From positions 1 through 12,550 of the forward strand of contig CAJPTB010000019.1 in assembly GCA_905373325.1 (NCBI GenBank): a DNA stretch of 12,550 bases, in the 5' to 3' direction. The stretch's first letter is position 1, and each line of letters opens with the position of its first letter. The notes below the pieces were generated by a model. That model saw only the letters and a list, made by a program, of their open reading frames with translations. It had not been told where the DNA came from and did no database searches. The stretch is from an uncultured Ancrocorticia sp. (GTDB lineage: Bacteria > Actinomycetota > Actinomycetes > Actinomycetales > Actinomycetaceae). The position numbers and the translations under genes were made by a program. Below, in pieces: positions 1 to 9,734 of the stretch.

Positions 1-2546
<2,546 letters not shown>

Positions 2547-2566
2547 GGGGCGAATGGCCCGGCCCC
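2547..2566 (+). terminator. Possible weak hairpin after ligA
   Basis: GGGGC (2547-2551) directly after the ligA stop can pair with GCCCC (2562-2566) across a 10-nt loop. There is no T-run, as is common in high-G+C actinobacteria. It is only a candidate; the tandem repeats that follow could equally take part in ending transcription from both sides. Confidence 0.2.
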
Positions 2567-2568
2567 GG

Positions 2569-2708
2569 CGTACGCTCGGAAAACGGCGCCTGTTCCTAGA
2601 AGAGCGCTCACTCGGAAAACGGCGCCTGTTCCTAGGGACGCTCGCTTCGAAACCCGCGCCTGTTCCTAGAAGAGCGTCCGCTCCGAAACCGGCGCCTAGT
2701 CCCAAAAC
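2569..2708. repeat. Four imperfect tandem repeats (36/34/36/34 bp) between convergent genes
   Basis: Units lie at 2569-2604, 2605-2638, 2639-2674 and 2675-2708. The shared core is GGAAAACGGCGCCTGTTCC, exact in units 1 and 2 and changed at a few bases in 3 and 4, with the 6-bp palindrome GGCGCC at its centre. Units 1 and 3 end in TAGAAGAG while 2 and 4 have shorter, different ends, so the array is best read as a 70-bp dimer present twice. There are no spacers. It fills most of the gap between the ends of ligA and the phospholipase D gene. The array can be translated in both directions, but I see no gene in it. Confidence 0.9.
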
Positions 2709-2733
2709 GGCAGGCTCTTGAAGCGGTCTGCTC

Positions 2734-4029
2734 TCACAGCAGCGGCGCCAGAGGGCGCAGGACCGTCTCGAGGACCCTGTCGCGCCTTCCGCGCGCCTGC
2801 CACTGCTCGAGGGTCAGCTCGTGCGAGTTGGCGAGATCGACCTCGAATATGCGCTCCATAGCCGCGGCGAATCCGGCGTCGAAGACCTCGACGTTGATCT
2901 CGAAGTTGCCGCGAAGCGAGAGCCGGTCGATGTTTGCCGTGCCGACGGTGGACCACCGTCCGTCGGCGGTCATCGTCTTGGCGTGGACCATGGCTTCTTC
3001 GTAGAGGAAGATTCGCACCCCCGAGCGCAGAAGGCGCTCGTAGTGGGGGCGCCCCGCCCAATCGCCGACGATGTGGTTCGAGTACTCGGGGATGAGCACG
3101 CGGACGTCGACGCCGCGGCGTGCGGCGTTCGTCAGGGCGATGAGCATTGGCTCCTCGGGTATGAAATAGCCCATCGTTATCCACACCCGGACGGCGGAGC
3201 GGTTGATGGCGTCCATGTACAGGGCGCTGATGGGGAAGACGTTGAGAGCCGGAGTGTTCATGACCGCGCGGACGGTGGCGTCCCAGTCGGTCACGCCGTC
3301 GTCGGCGATGGCCGGATGATGCTTCTTGCGGTAGTCGTTCCACATGTCGATGAAGGCGTCGTCGAGCTCCCAGGCGGCCGGCCCCTCGATTCGCACGTGG
3401 GTGTCGCGCCATTCGTGGGCGTAGAGAGTGCCGATGTTGTACCCGCCCACGTACCCGATGCGCTTGTCGACGGTGAGGATTTTGCGGTGGTCCCGCCCCT
3501 TGTCGCGCGCGCGGCCGTTGAACAGGCCGGGGCGGACGAAGGGGAAGAGGAGCGTGTGCAGATGCTCCATCTTCGGCAGACGGCGGAAACGAGGATCCTG
3601 ATTGGCGTTGCCCCATGTGTCGATGATCACGTACGTGTCGACTCCGCGCTGCGCCGCTTCAATGAGGGCGTTGCGGAACTCCGCGCCCGTCTCATCGGCT
3701 TTGATGATGAACCATTCGAAGAAAATGCGGTCCTTGGCGGCGCGGATGTCGGCCAGCATGGCGTCGTAAAGCTCGCGGCCGTAGGTGAAGATCGTCATCG
3801 AGTTTGGCCCGACCTGCGCGTTTTGGGGCGGAAGGTGGGGGAAACGGCCCGACTGGGGCGCCCTCTTTTTCCGCATGGCGTCAATGACGCTGACAGTGGC
3901 GATTGCGGCGGCCTGCGCGGCAACCGTTCCCAAAGCCCACCATTTGGCGGCGGAAAGGACATGGCGCTGCTTGGGGCCACGGAATTTTCGCATGGTCCAA
4001 CTGTATAGAGAGAGACGTCGTTTTCGCAT
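2734..4029 (-). CDS. Phospholipase D family protein, cardiolipin synthase-like
   Basis: Probably a membrane-attached phosphatidyltransferase that makes cardiolipin or a related phospholipid. Of its 431 residues, one hydrophobic segment lies near the N-terminus (about 29-48) and is followed by basic residues, which fits a single membrane anchor. Two HKD motifs are complete: HRKILTVD (H181, K183, D188) and HAKTMTAD (H349, K351, D356), each followed by the usual G-rich strand (YVGGYNIG; TVGTANID). Start ATG 4029 is preferred because GGAG (4039-4036) sits 6 nt upstream; a second Met at residue 13 has no such site. The gene converges on ligA and diverges from gatC, so it is probably a single-gene transcript. 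Family members also include other PLD-type transferases, so the exact substrate is not proven. Confidence 0.85.
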   Translation of the reverse strand: MRKRRLSLYSWTMRKFRGPKQRHVLSAAKWWALGTVAAQAAAIATVSVIDAMRKKRAPQSGRFPHLPPQNAQVGPNSMTIFTYGRELYDAMLADIRAAKDRIFFEWFIIKADETGAEFRNALIEAAQRGVDTYVIIDTWGNANQDPRFRRLPKMEHLHTLLFPFVRPGLFNGRARDKGRDHRKILTVDKRIGYVGGYNIGTLYAHEWRDTHVRIEGPAAWELDDAFIDMWNDYRKKHHPAIADDGVTDWDATVRAVMNTPALNVFPISALYMDAINRSAVRVWITMGYFIPEEPMLIALTNAARRGVDVRVLIPEYSNHIVGDWAGRPHYERLLRSGVRIFLYEEAMVHAKTMTADGRWSTVGTANIDRLSLRGNFEINVEVFDAGFAAAMERIFEVDLANSHELTLEQWQARGRRDRVLETVLRPLAPLL

Positions 4030-4035
4030 CGGCCG

Positions 4036-4039
4036 CTCC
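4036..4039 (-). promoter_or_regulatory. Ribosome binding site GGAG of the cardiolipin synthase-like gene
   Basis: Reads GGAG on the minus strand, 6 nt before ATG 4029. It decides for this start over the in-frame ATG 12 codons later. Confidence 0.6.
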
Positions 4040-4087
4040 GTGAAAAACTACCCCGGACGCACCCCGGCGAGTTCGCTTGCAACCGCG

Positions 4088-4100
4088 TAATATTGAACGC
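4088..4100 (+). promoter_or_regulatory. Candidate -10 box for a leaderless gatCAB transcript
   Basis: TAATAT (4088-4093) lies so that transcription would start at about 4100-4101, which is the gatC ATG. No Shine-Dalgarno sequence precedes that ATG, which fits leaderless translation, common in actinobacteria. No clear -35 box is seen at the usual distance. Confidence 0.5.
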
Positions 4101-4397
4101 ATGTCGTCTTTCTCAGTTGACGAGGTTGCACGTCTGGCCGGCCTCGCTCGCATTCGCCTCACCGAAGGGGAAATCGAGCGAATGGCCGGGGAACTTGACG
4201 TGATCGCCTCCGCCGTAGCCAAGGTCTCCGAGGTCGCCACCCCCGACGTTCCGGCGACGAGCCATCCCATCGCGCTGACCAACGTCATGCGCGCCGACGT
4301 CGTCGTCCCGACTCTCGACCGCGACGAGGTTTTGGCCGCCGCCCCCGCGTCCGAGGACGGAAAATTCCTCGTCCCGCAGATCTTGGGGGAGGAATGA
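4101..4397 (+). CDS. gatC: Glutamyl/aspartyl-tRNA amidotransferase subunit C
   Basis: The small subunit of GatCAB, which wraps around GatA and GatB and stabilises the complex. The enzyme converts mischarged Glu-tRNA(Gln), and often Asp-tRNA(Asn), to the correct aminoacyl-tRNA in the cytoplasm. The 98-residue product has the family opening ([19 protein letters not shown]), a central amphipathic helix with a D-x-I pattern, and the typical end (GKFLVPQIL). ATG 4101 was chosen over in-frame TTG 4077 because family members begin just before the V-A-x-L-A-x-L-A-R motif and because a -10 box fits a start at 4101. The stop codon overlaps the gatA start by one base (TGATG). Confidence 0.95.
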   Translation: MSSFSVDEVARLAGLARIRLTEGEIERMAGELDVIASAVAKVSEVATPDVPATSHPIALTNVMRADVVVPTLDRDEVLAAAPASEDGKFLVPQILGEE

Positions 4398-5905
4398 TGA
4401 AGGATCTCCTCAAGCTTTCCGCCGCGGAGATGGCCCGCAAGCTCCGGGCGGGCGAGACGACCTCCGTCGAGCTGACGCAGGCCTGCCTCGACCGGATCCG
4501 CGCCGTCGATGCGCGGGTGGGCGCCTTCCTTTCAGTCGACGACGAAGGGGCGCTGGCCGCCGCCCGCGACGTCGACGCCAGGCGCGCCGCGGGCGAGAGC
4601 CTCCACCGTTTCGCCGGAGTGCCGATCGCGGTCAAGGACAACATGGTCACCCGCGGCAAGCCCACGACCTGCGCGTCGAAAATACTGGAAGGCTGGCTTC
4701 CCCCCTACGACGCGACGGTGGTCGAAAGGCTCCGCGAGGTCGGCCTGCCGATCGTCGGCAAAACCAATATGGACGAATTCGCTATGGGGTCCTCCACGGA
4801 GCGCTCCGCCTACGGCGCGACGCACAACCCCTGGGACCTCGACCGGATTCCGGGGGGATCCTCGGGAGGGTCCGCCGCAGCGGTCTCCGCTTTCATGGTC
4901 CCCTGGGCGCTCGGCTCGGACACCGGCGGCTCCATTCGCCAGCCCGCCGCGGTCACTGGGACCGTCGGAGCGAAGCCGACCTACGGGGGCGTCTCGCGCT
5001 ACGGCCTCGTCGCCATGGCCTCCTCCCTCGACCAGATCGGGCCCTTCGCCAGAAACGTCGCGGACGCCGCCGCTCTCCAGGAGATCGTCGGGGGGCACGA
5101 TCCGCGCGATTCGACGTCGCTCAATGCCCCCGTCCCGCCTTTCGAGGAAATCGTCGCCACGGCGGCCTCCTCGGCGAAGCCGCTGGAGGGCGTGCGCGTC
5201 GGCGTGGTCAAGCAGCTGGGCGGGGAGGGCTGCCAGGAAGGCGTCGTCGCATCCTTCCAGGAAGCGCTTAAGGCGATCGAGGATCTGGGGGCCCGGGTCG
5301 TCGAGGTTTCTTGCCCCTCGCTCGAGTACGCGCTGGGGGCCTACTACCTCATCATGCCGGCGGAGGTTTCCTCGAATCTGGCGCGATTCGACGGCATGCG
5401 CTACGGAATCCGCGTCGAGCCGGAGGATGGGCCGGTCACCGCGGAAACGGTCATGGCCGCTACGCGAGGCGCGGGTTTCGGCCCGGAGGTCAAACGGCGG
5501 ATCGTCTTGGGGACGCACGTTTTGTCCTCGGGCTACTACGACGCCTATTACGGCAGCGCCCAAAAGGTGCGCACGCTCGTGCAGCGCGATTTTGACGCCG
5601 CCTTCGGCGAGGCGGACGTGCTCGTTTCACCGACGTCGCCCGTGACCGCATGGGAATTGGGCTCCAAACTGGAAGACCCGCTGGCGATGTACGTCCTCGA
5701 CATTACGACGATTCCCGCGAATTTGGCTGGAATACCGGGAATTTCCGTGCCCAGCGGGCTTGCCGGCGGCCTTCCCGTCGGGCTTCAGATTCTTGCGCCC
5801 GCCCACGCGGACGCTCAGATGTACCGGGTCGCGGGCGCCGTCGAGGCCGGGCTTGGAAAACCGCTGGCCCAGAGCTGCCCGGCGGCCGATTGGGAGGAGA
5901 AGTGA
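4397..5905 (+). CDS. gatA: Glutamyl/aspartyl-tRNA amidotransferase subunit A
   Basis: The glutaminase subunit of GatCAB, which releases ammonia from glutamine and passes it to GatB. It is an amidase-signature enzyme of about 502 residues. The Ser-cisSer-Lys triad is complete: K80 in AVKDNM, S155 in GGSSGGSAA and S179 in [10 protein letters not shown], with the same 75- and 24-residue spacing as in FAAH. The C-terminal part ([27 protein letters not shown]) is standard. Two adjacent ATGs exist at 4394 and 4397. GGGGGAGGA ends directly at 4393, so 4397 has the better, though still short, spacing; starting at 4394 would add one Met. The gene is translationally coupled on both sides, its stop overlapping the gatB start by one base. 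Confidence 0.96.
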   Translation: MKDLLKLSAAEMARKLRAGETTSVELTQACLDRIRAVDARVGAFLSVDDEGALAAARDVDARRAAGESLHRFAGVPIAVKDNMVTRGKPTTCASKILEGWLPPYDATVVERLREVGLPIVGKTNMDEFAMGSSTERSAYGATHNPWDLDRIPGGSSGGSAAAVSAFMVPWALGSDTGGSIRQPAAVTGTVGAKPTYGGVSRYGLVAMASSLDQIGPFARNVADAAALQEIVGGHDPRDSTSLNAPVPPFEEIVATAASSAKPLEGVRVGVVKQLGGEGCQEGVVASFQEALKAIEDLGARVVEVSCPSLEYALGAYYLIMPAEVSSNLARFDGMRYGIRVEPEDGPVTAETVMAATRGAGFGPEVKRRIVLGTHVLSSGYYDAYYGSAQKVRTLVQRDFDAAFGEADVLVSPTSPVTAWELGSKLEDPLAMYVLDITTIPANLAGIPGISVPSGLAGGLPVGLQILAPAHADAQMYRVAGAVEAGLGKPLAQSCPAADWEEK

Positions 5906-7422
5906 TGGAAGAACTCATGGATTTCGACGAGGCGGTCGCCCGCTTCGACCCCGTCATCGGGCTTGAGGTCCACGTCGAGCTCGGCACCGAAACGAAGATG
6001 TTCGACGGCGCCCCCAACGCCTTCGGCGGGGACGCCAACACCCATGTGACTCCGGTTTCGCTGGGGCTCCCCGGCTCGCTTCCCGTCGTCAACGCGAAGG
6101 CGGTGGAGTACGCGATCAAGATCGGACTGGCGCTCAACTGCTCGATCGCATCCTCGTGCCGATTCGCGCGCAAGAACTACTTCTATCCCGATCTGACGAA
6201 GGCCTTCCAGACCTCCCAGTCGGACGAGCCGATCGCCTACGAGGGCCACCTCGACATCGACCTCCCCGACGGCTCGTCCTATCGTTTCCCGATCGAGCGT
6301 GCGCACATGGAGGAGGACGCCGGAAAGAACACCCACGTCGGCGGCGCCGAGGGAAGGATCCAGGGGGCGGACTACTCTCTCGTGGATTACAACCGCGCGG
6401 GCGTGCCCCTCGTCGAGATTGTCTCGCACCCGGCCACCGGCGTGGGGGCGAAGGCCCCGCAAATCGCCGCTTCATACGTTCGATCCTTGCGCGACGTCTT
6501 CCGAGCCCTGGGAGTCTCCGAGGCCAGAATGGAACGGGGCAACGTCCGCGCCGACGTCAACGTGTCGCTGCGCGAGGGGCCCGACGCTCCCTTCGGCACC
6601 CGCACGGAGACGAAGAACGTCAACTCCTTCAGGGGCATCGAGAATGCCGTCCGCTACGAGATTTGCCGACAAGCCGCCATCCTCGCCGCCGGCGGGGCCG
6701 TGGTCCAGGAGACCCGGCACTACCATGAGGGCGACGGGACGACCTCGGCGGGCCGCGTGAAGTCCGACGCCGAGGACTACCGGTACTTTCCCGAGCCCGA
6801 CCTCGTTCCCGTGGCCCCGGACCCCGCATGGGTCGAGGAGCTCAGGGCGGGCATGCCCGAGCTTCCCGCCGCCAAGCGCCGCCGCGTAAAGGTCGAGTGG
6901 GAGCTTTCTGACGAGGAGCTGCGCGACCTCGTCAACGCCGACGCCGTCGACCTCGTCGAGGCCACCGTGGCCGCGGGCGCGAGTCCCTCCGGCGCGCGCA
7001 AGTGGTGGATGGGCGACATCGCCCGGTACGCCAAGGAAGCCGACATCGAACTGCGGGAGGCGCCGGTCACCCCCTCGGACATAGCCGAGCTCGACGTGGA
7101 CCTCAAGCCCGATGACGGGGTCGAAGCGGGCGACCGCAAGCTCACCGACAAGCTCGCCCGGCAGGTGCTCGAGGGGGTCCTTGCGGGCGAAGGGACGCCG
7201 TCCGAGGTCGTTTCGGCTCGCGGACTGGAGGTTGTGAGCGACGACGGCGCCCTCGTCGCCGCGGTAGACGAGGCGCTCTCCGCGAACCCCGACGTGGCGG
7301 AGAAGATCCGCGGCGGGAAAGTCCAGGCCGCCGGGGCAATAGTCGGCGCGGTGATGAAGGCGACCGGCGGCAAAGCCAATGCCGCGAGGGTGCGCGAGAT
7401 CGTCATGGAGCGCTGCCAGTAG
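5905..7422 (+). CDS. gatB: Glutamyl/aspartyl-tRNA amidotransferase subunit B, with an unusual in-frame linker change
   Basis: The kinase/transamidase subunit of GatCAB, which phosphorylates the mischarged tRNA's side chain and replaces the phosphate with ammonia from GatA. The protein has 505 residues: a catalytic cradle starting with [13 protein letters not shown] (14-26), conserved stretches such as [33 protein letters not shown] and [11 protein letters not shown], then a helical domain and a C-terminal tRNA-binding YqeY-like domain ending in [16 protein letters not shown]. The family zinc cysteines are replaced ([10 protein letters not shown]...HVTPVSLG), as also remembered in Corynebacterium. 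Start ATG 5905 has GGGAGGAGA about 7 nt upstream (GGAGG core at 5893-5897). Residues 394-411 ([18 protein letters not shown]) are odd: their DNA is a perfect reverse complement of codons 10-27, and the linker is about eight residues longer than expected. Confidence 0.96.
   Translation: MEELMDFDEAVARFDPVIGLEVHVELGTETKMFDGAPNAFGGDANTHVTPVSLGLPGSLPVVNAKAVEYAIKIGLALNCSIASSCRFARKNYFYPDLTKAFQTSQSDEPIAYEGHLDIDLPDGSSYRFPIERAHMEEDAGKNTHVGGAEGRIQGADYSLVDYNRAGVPLVEIVSHPATGVGAKAPQIAASYVRSLRDVFRALGVSEARMERGNVRADVNVSLREGPDAPFGTRTETKNVNSFRGIENAVRYEICRQAAILAAGGAVVQETRHYHEGDGTTSAGRVKSDAEDYRYFPEPDLVPVAPDPAWVEELRAGMPELPAAKRRRVKVEWELSDEELRDLVNADAVDLVEATVAAGASPSGARKWWMGDIARYAKEADIELREAPVTPSDIAELDVDLKPDDGVEAGDRKLTDKLARQVLEGVLAGEGTPSEVVSARGLEVVSDDGALVAAVDEALSANPDVAEKIRGGKVQAAGAIVGAVMKATGGKANAARVREIVMERCQ
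5932..5985 (+). repeat. 54-bp perfect inverted repeat, 5' arm in gatB
   Basis: This is the exact reverse complement of 7084-7137, with 1,098 bp between the arms. Matching stops sharply at both ends: 5931 and 5986 do not pair with 7138 and 7083. It covers codons 10-27, which include the conserved family motif [10 protein letters not shown], so this arm is the original. It starts 27 nt after the first base of the start codon. Confidence 0.97.
7084..7137 (-). repeat. 54-bp perfect inverted repeat, 3' arm in gatB (probable derived copy)
   Basis: Exact reverse complement of 5932-5985. It falls on codon boundaries (codons 394-411) in the linker just before [10 protein letters not shown], between the helical domain and the YqeY-like domain. 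The encoded charged stretch, including KPDDG, is not the family sequence here. No stop or frameshift is introduced. Confidence 0.97.
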
Positions 7423-7877
7423 CGCGATCGCCCGATATCGCCGGCATCGGCCGGGGATGGGCGGCCTGGCCCCGAATACCGGCCTGGCCGGGCGCCTTCC
7501 GAGTGGAGGTGCTGCGCCGCCCTGCGCCGGAGGCGATTGCCGCGGCCGTCTCGTCAGTTCTGTCGGGCTTCCGAAGGCCGTTCGCCTCGGGCCTGTCGCA
7601 AGCCGTGGAAGACGCGGCTGCCGCCATCGCCGGCGCGCATGCCGAAGGCGGCAGCACCCCTGCATTCCGGCGCCTGCCCGCATTCTGGCGATCCTCATTC
7701 GGGAGGTATGACCTCGGTTTTGCCGTTTGGCTTTTGGTCCTTGGGTTTATATTATGGTTGAAAGCCTTTGATAGTCTTTCGAGGATAATTCTTTACCAAA
7801 TTATGACGAATATGGGACAAAGCCAGAGAATTCCAGTAGTCTAGTCCCCATTCGGCCACATAAGGGAAGGGGCTGCG
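7423..7877. other. 455-bp gap between gatB and putP
   Basis: The first 60 bases hold several short palindromes (GCGATCGC 7424-7431, CGATATCG 7433-7440) and two copies of GGCCTGGCC, which may act as a gatB terminator, though no T-run is present. About 7503-7710 is G+C rich and in one + frame shows a high share of G/C third bases, giving an open frame from GTG 7503. The protein is not recognised and runs on through the A/T-rich putP promoter. It may be a decayed gene. From 7711 to 7877 the sequence is A/T-rich and is read as the putP promoter and leader. Confidence 0.5.
7727..7755 (+). promoter_or_regulatory. Candidate putP promoter
   Basis: TTGGCT (7727-7732) and TATTAT (7750-7755) are 17 bp apart, in the most A/T-rich part of the gap. 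A start near 7762 gives a leader of about 115 nt before the putP ATG. Confidence 0.5.
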
Positions 7878-9380
7878 ATGTCCGCCGACACCTATCAGTT
7901 GCTCGCGATCTTGCTCTACTTCGCCGTCATGCTCGGCATCGGCTACTACGCATACCGCCGCACCGCGAATGTCGACGGCTACATGCTCGCCGAGCGTCAG
8001 CTGTCTCCCGGCATTGCCGCCCTGTCGGCCAACGCCGCGGACATGTCCGGCTGGCTGCTCATGGGATTGCCCGGCGCGATCTATGCCGCGGGGCTCATCA
8101 AGTCGTGGATAGCGATCGGACTCACGGTCGGGGCTTGGTTCAACTGGCGCTTCATTGCACCGCGCCTGCGGGCGTATTCGGAGGTCGCGGACAATGCGAT
8201 CACGATTCCGAGCTTTTTCGCCAAGCGGCTCAAGCGGAACTCGCGGCAGCTGCGCATCCTGGCGGCTCTGGTCATTCTCGTCTTTTTCACCTTCTACGTC
8301 TCGTCGGGAATGGTCGCCGCGGGCAAGTTCTTCGTCAGCTCCTTCGGCTGGAACTACTTCGCCGGGATGGCCGTCGTTGCCGTGGTCACCCTCGTATACA
8401 CCCTTTTCGGCGGTTTCCTAGGCGCCACTTTGACCGACGTCGCCCAGGGCCTCCTCATGCTCGCCGCACTCGTAGCGGTTCCGATCGTCACGATCTTCGA
8501 ACTCGGCGGGTGGTCCGAGGCCACGAGCCGGATCACCGACGTCAAACCCGAGGCCTTCAACCTCTTTTCGGGTTTCTCCAACAACGCTTTTTTGTGGATC
8601 GTCGCGGCAATTTCGACGTCGGCCTGGGGGCTGGGCTACTTCGGGCAGCCCCACATCATCGTCCGATTCATGGCGCTGCGCAGCCCCGGCGAGGCAAAGA
8701 CCGCTCGCAGAATCAGTCTCTTTTGGATGGTCCTGAGCGCCTCCGGCGCGATCTTCACGGCGCTCATCGGAATCGGCTACTTCGCGGGCGATCCTGAGAT
8801 AAAGCTCGGAAAAGGGGATTCCGAGGAGGTGTTCCTCGTCATGAGTCGGATCTTCTTTCACCCCTTTGTTGCGGGGCTCGTCCTTGCGGCGGTGCTCGCT
8901 GCGATCATGTCGACGATGTCCAGCCAGATGATCGTCTGCGCCTCGGCGTTGGTGGAGGACCTCTACTCGTTGATGGGACGCAAGGTCTCAGCCAGGAATC
9001 TCCTGATTTTCAGCAGGCTCAGCGTCCTCGGCGTCGCGATCGTGGCCGCCCTCATGGCTCTCGACCGAAACTCGGCCATCCTCCAACTCGTCGAATTCGC
9101 CTGGGCCGGCTTCGGCGCGGCCTTCGGCCCGATCGTCATCCTCTGCCTCTACTGGAGGAAGCTGACGCCTACGGGCGCGCTCGCCGGGCTGGTCACGGGC
9201 GCCGTCACCGTTTTTGTGTGGGCCAATGTGGATTTCCTCAAAGCGAAGATGTACGAGATCGTCCCCGGCTTCCTTCTCAATCTTCTCGTGGCGGTCATAG
9301 TGAGCCGCCTGACGTACACCGAGGATCCAGAGGTCGACGCCGAATTCTCCCGCATGGAGGCCGCCGTGAAGGAGGCCTGA
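7878..9380 (+). CDS. putP: Sodium/proline symporter PutP
   Basis: A membrane transporter of the solute:sodium symporter family that takes up proline with Na+, for use as nutrient or osmoprotectant. At 500 residues it matches the family length and shows many hydrophobic helices (about 13 expected). Na+-site residues lie almost where E. coli PutP has them: A53, D55, M56 and S57 in the stretch ANAADMSGWLLMGLPGA, and S345/T346 in IMSTMSSQ (E. coli S340/T341). The motif GYFGQPHIIVRFMA is typical. ATG 7878 follows AGGGG (7868-7872) by 5 nt. The C-terminal tail is short and acidic. The gene stands alone, with gaps of 455 and 354 bp on its sides. Proline as substrate is inferred from family likeness. 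Confidence 0.92.
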   Translation: MSADTYQLLAILLYFAVMLGIGYYAYRRTANVDGYMLAERQLSPGIAALSANAADMSGWLLMGLPGAIYAAGLIKSWIAIGLTVGAWFNWRFIAPRLRAYSEVADNAITIPSFFAKRLKRNSRQLRILAALVILVFFTFYVSSGMVAAGKFFVSSFGWNYFAGMAVVAVVTLVYTLFGGFLGATLTDVAQGLLMLAALVAVPIVTIFELGGWSEATSRITDVKPEAFNLFSGFSNNAFLWIVAAISTSAWGLGYFGQPHIIVRFMALRSPGEAKTARRISLFWMVLSASGAIFTALIGIGYFAGDPEIKLGKGDSEEVFLVMSRIFFHPFVAGLVLAAVLAAIMSTMSSQMIVCASALVEDLYSLMGRKVSARNLLIFSRLSVLGVAIVAALMALDRNSAILQLVEFAWAGFGAAFGPIVILCLYWRKLTPTGALAGLVTGAVTVFVWANVDFLKAKMYEIVPGFLLNLLVAVIVSRLTYTEDPEVDAEFSRMEAAVKEA

Positions 9381-9413
9381 CGCGCCGATGGAGCCGGCCG
9401 GCGGCTTCACGCT

Positions 9414-9500
9414 CGGTTGTCGTCTTGGCGCGCCGCTCGGAGGCCTGGCGGCCGGTTGCCGTTTTGACGCGCGGCTTGGCACTCGGTTGCCTCGGCTTGG
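9414..9500 (+). repeat. Short imperfect direct repeats after putP
   Basis: CGGTTGTCGTCTTGGCGCGC at 9414-9433 and CGGTTGCCGTTTTGACGCGC at 9453-9472 agree at 17 of 20 bases. A shorter third copy, CGGTTGCCTCGGCTTGG, begins at 9484. Function unknown. Confidence 0.7.
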
Positions 9501-9531
9501 GGGCTCAACCCGTCGGATCGCGTGCGGACCC

Positions 9532-9622
9532 TCGACGAACGGTCCTCGGCCCCGGGCACGTCCCGTCTGTGACGTGTCCGAGGTCCAGACGTCGACGGAA
9601 CGGTCCTCGGCCCTGGACGACG
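9532..9622 (+). repeat. Pair of direct repeats, 61-bp period
   Basis: GAACGGTCCTCGGCCC occurs exactly at 9537-9552 and 9598-9613, each preceded by TCGAC and followed by similar but not identical bases. Function unknown. Confidence 0.75.
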
Positions 9623-9683
9623 CCCGCTCGTCGAATCTCCCGCCGAGTCTGACCGCTTGCGCTGTTTGACGCCTTGCCCAAGC

Positions 9684-9708
9684 TTGACCCTGACACTGTG
9701 ACAGGGTC
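9684..9708 (+). promoter_or_regulatory. Probable MerR-type operator/promoter of the HEAT-MerR operon
   Basis: The -35-like TTGACC (9684-9689) overlaps a 23-bp dyad at 9686-9708: GACCCTG, a, CAC, t, GTG, a, CAGGGTC. Ten base pairs are symmetric on each side of the central T, interrupted only by one A-A position per side. A dyad placed directly after the -35 box is the known layout of MerR-family promoters, and the second gene downstream encodes a MerR protein. No good -10 box is seen at 17-19 bp, which fits a promoter needing activation. The start of transcription is not known. Confidence 0.7.
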
Positions 9709-9721
9709 TTTCCTTGGGATG

Positions 9722-9727
9722 AGGAGG
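9722..9727 (+). promoter_or_regulatory. Strong ribosome binding site AGGAGG of the HEAT-repeat gene
   Basis: AGGAGG lies 7 nt before ATG 9735 and fixes this start. Confidence 0.8.
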
Positions 9728-9734
9728 TACTTTT

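Larger units (their letters stand above)
9381..9734. other. 354-bp repeat-rich gap between putP and the HEAT-repeat gene
   Basis: It holds two sets of short direct repeats (listed separately), a 6-bp inverted repeat CCGAGG (9579-9584) with CCTCGG (9605-9610), and at its right end a promoter-like -35 with a dyad operator and a strong ribosome site. An open frame at 9388-9669 is low-complexity, built from the repeats, and is not taken as a gene. Confidence 0.6.

Noticed and set aside
2569..2708. CRISPR array
   Set aside because: Unit length is in the range of CRISPR repeats, but units abut without spacers and no cas genes are present.
5932..7137. Invertible DNA switch (phase variation) using the gatB arms
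   Set aside because: Inverting 5986-7083 would destroy an essential gene, and no recombinase gene or site is seen nearby. The same objection holds for the ligA pair.
7708..7761. 17-codon ORF starting after GGGAGG
   Set aside because: The ribosome site is only one base from the ATG, and the ORF overlaps the best putP promoter.
7503..7844. 113-residue protein before putP
   Set aside because: No family recognised, and the second half is the A/T-rich putP promoter and leader with poor codon use.
9388..9669. 93-residue ORF after putP
   Set aside because: Low-complexity translation made of the intergenic repeats; no ribosome site; no recognisable domain.
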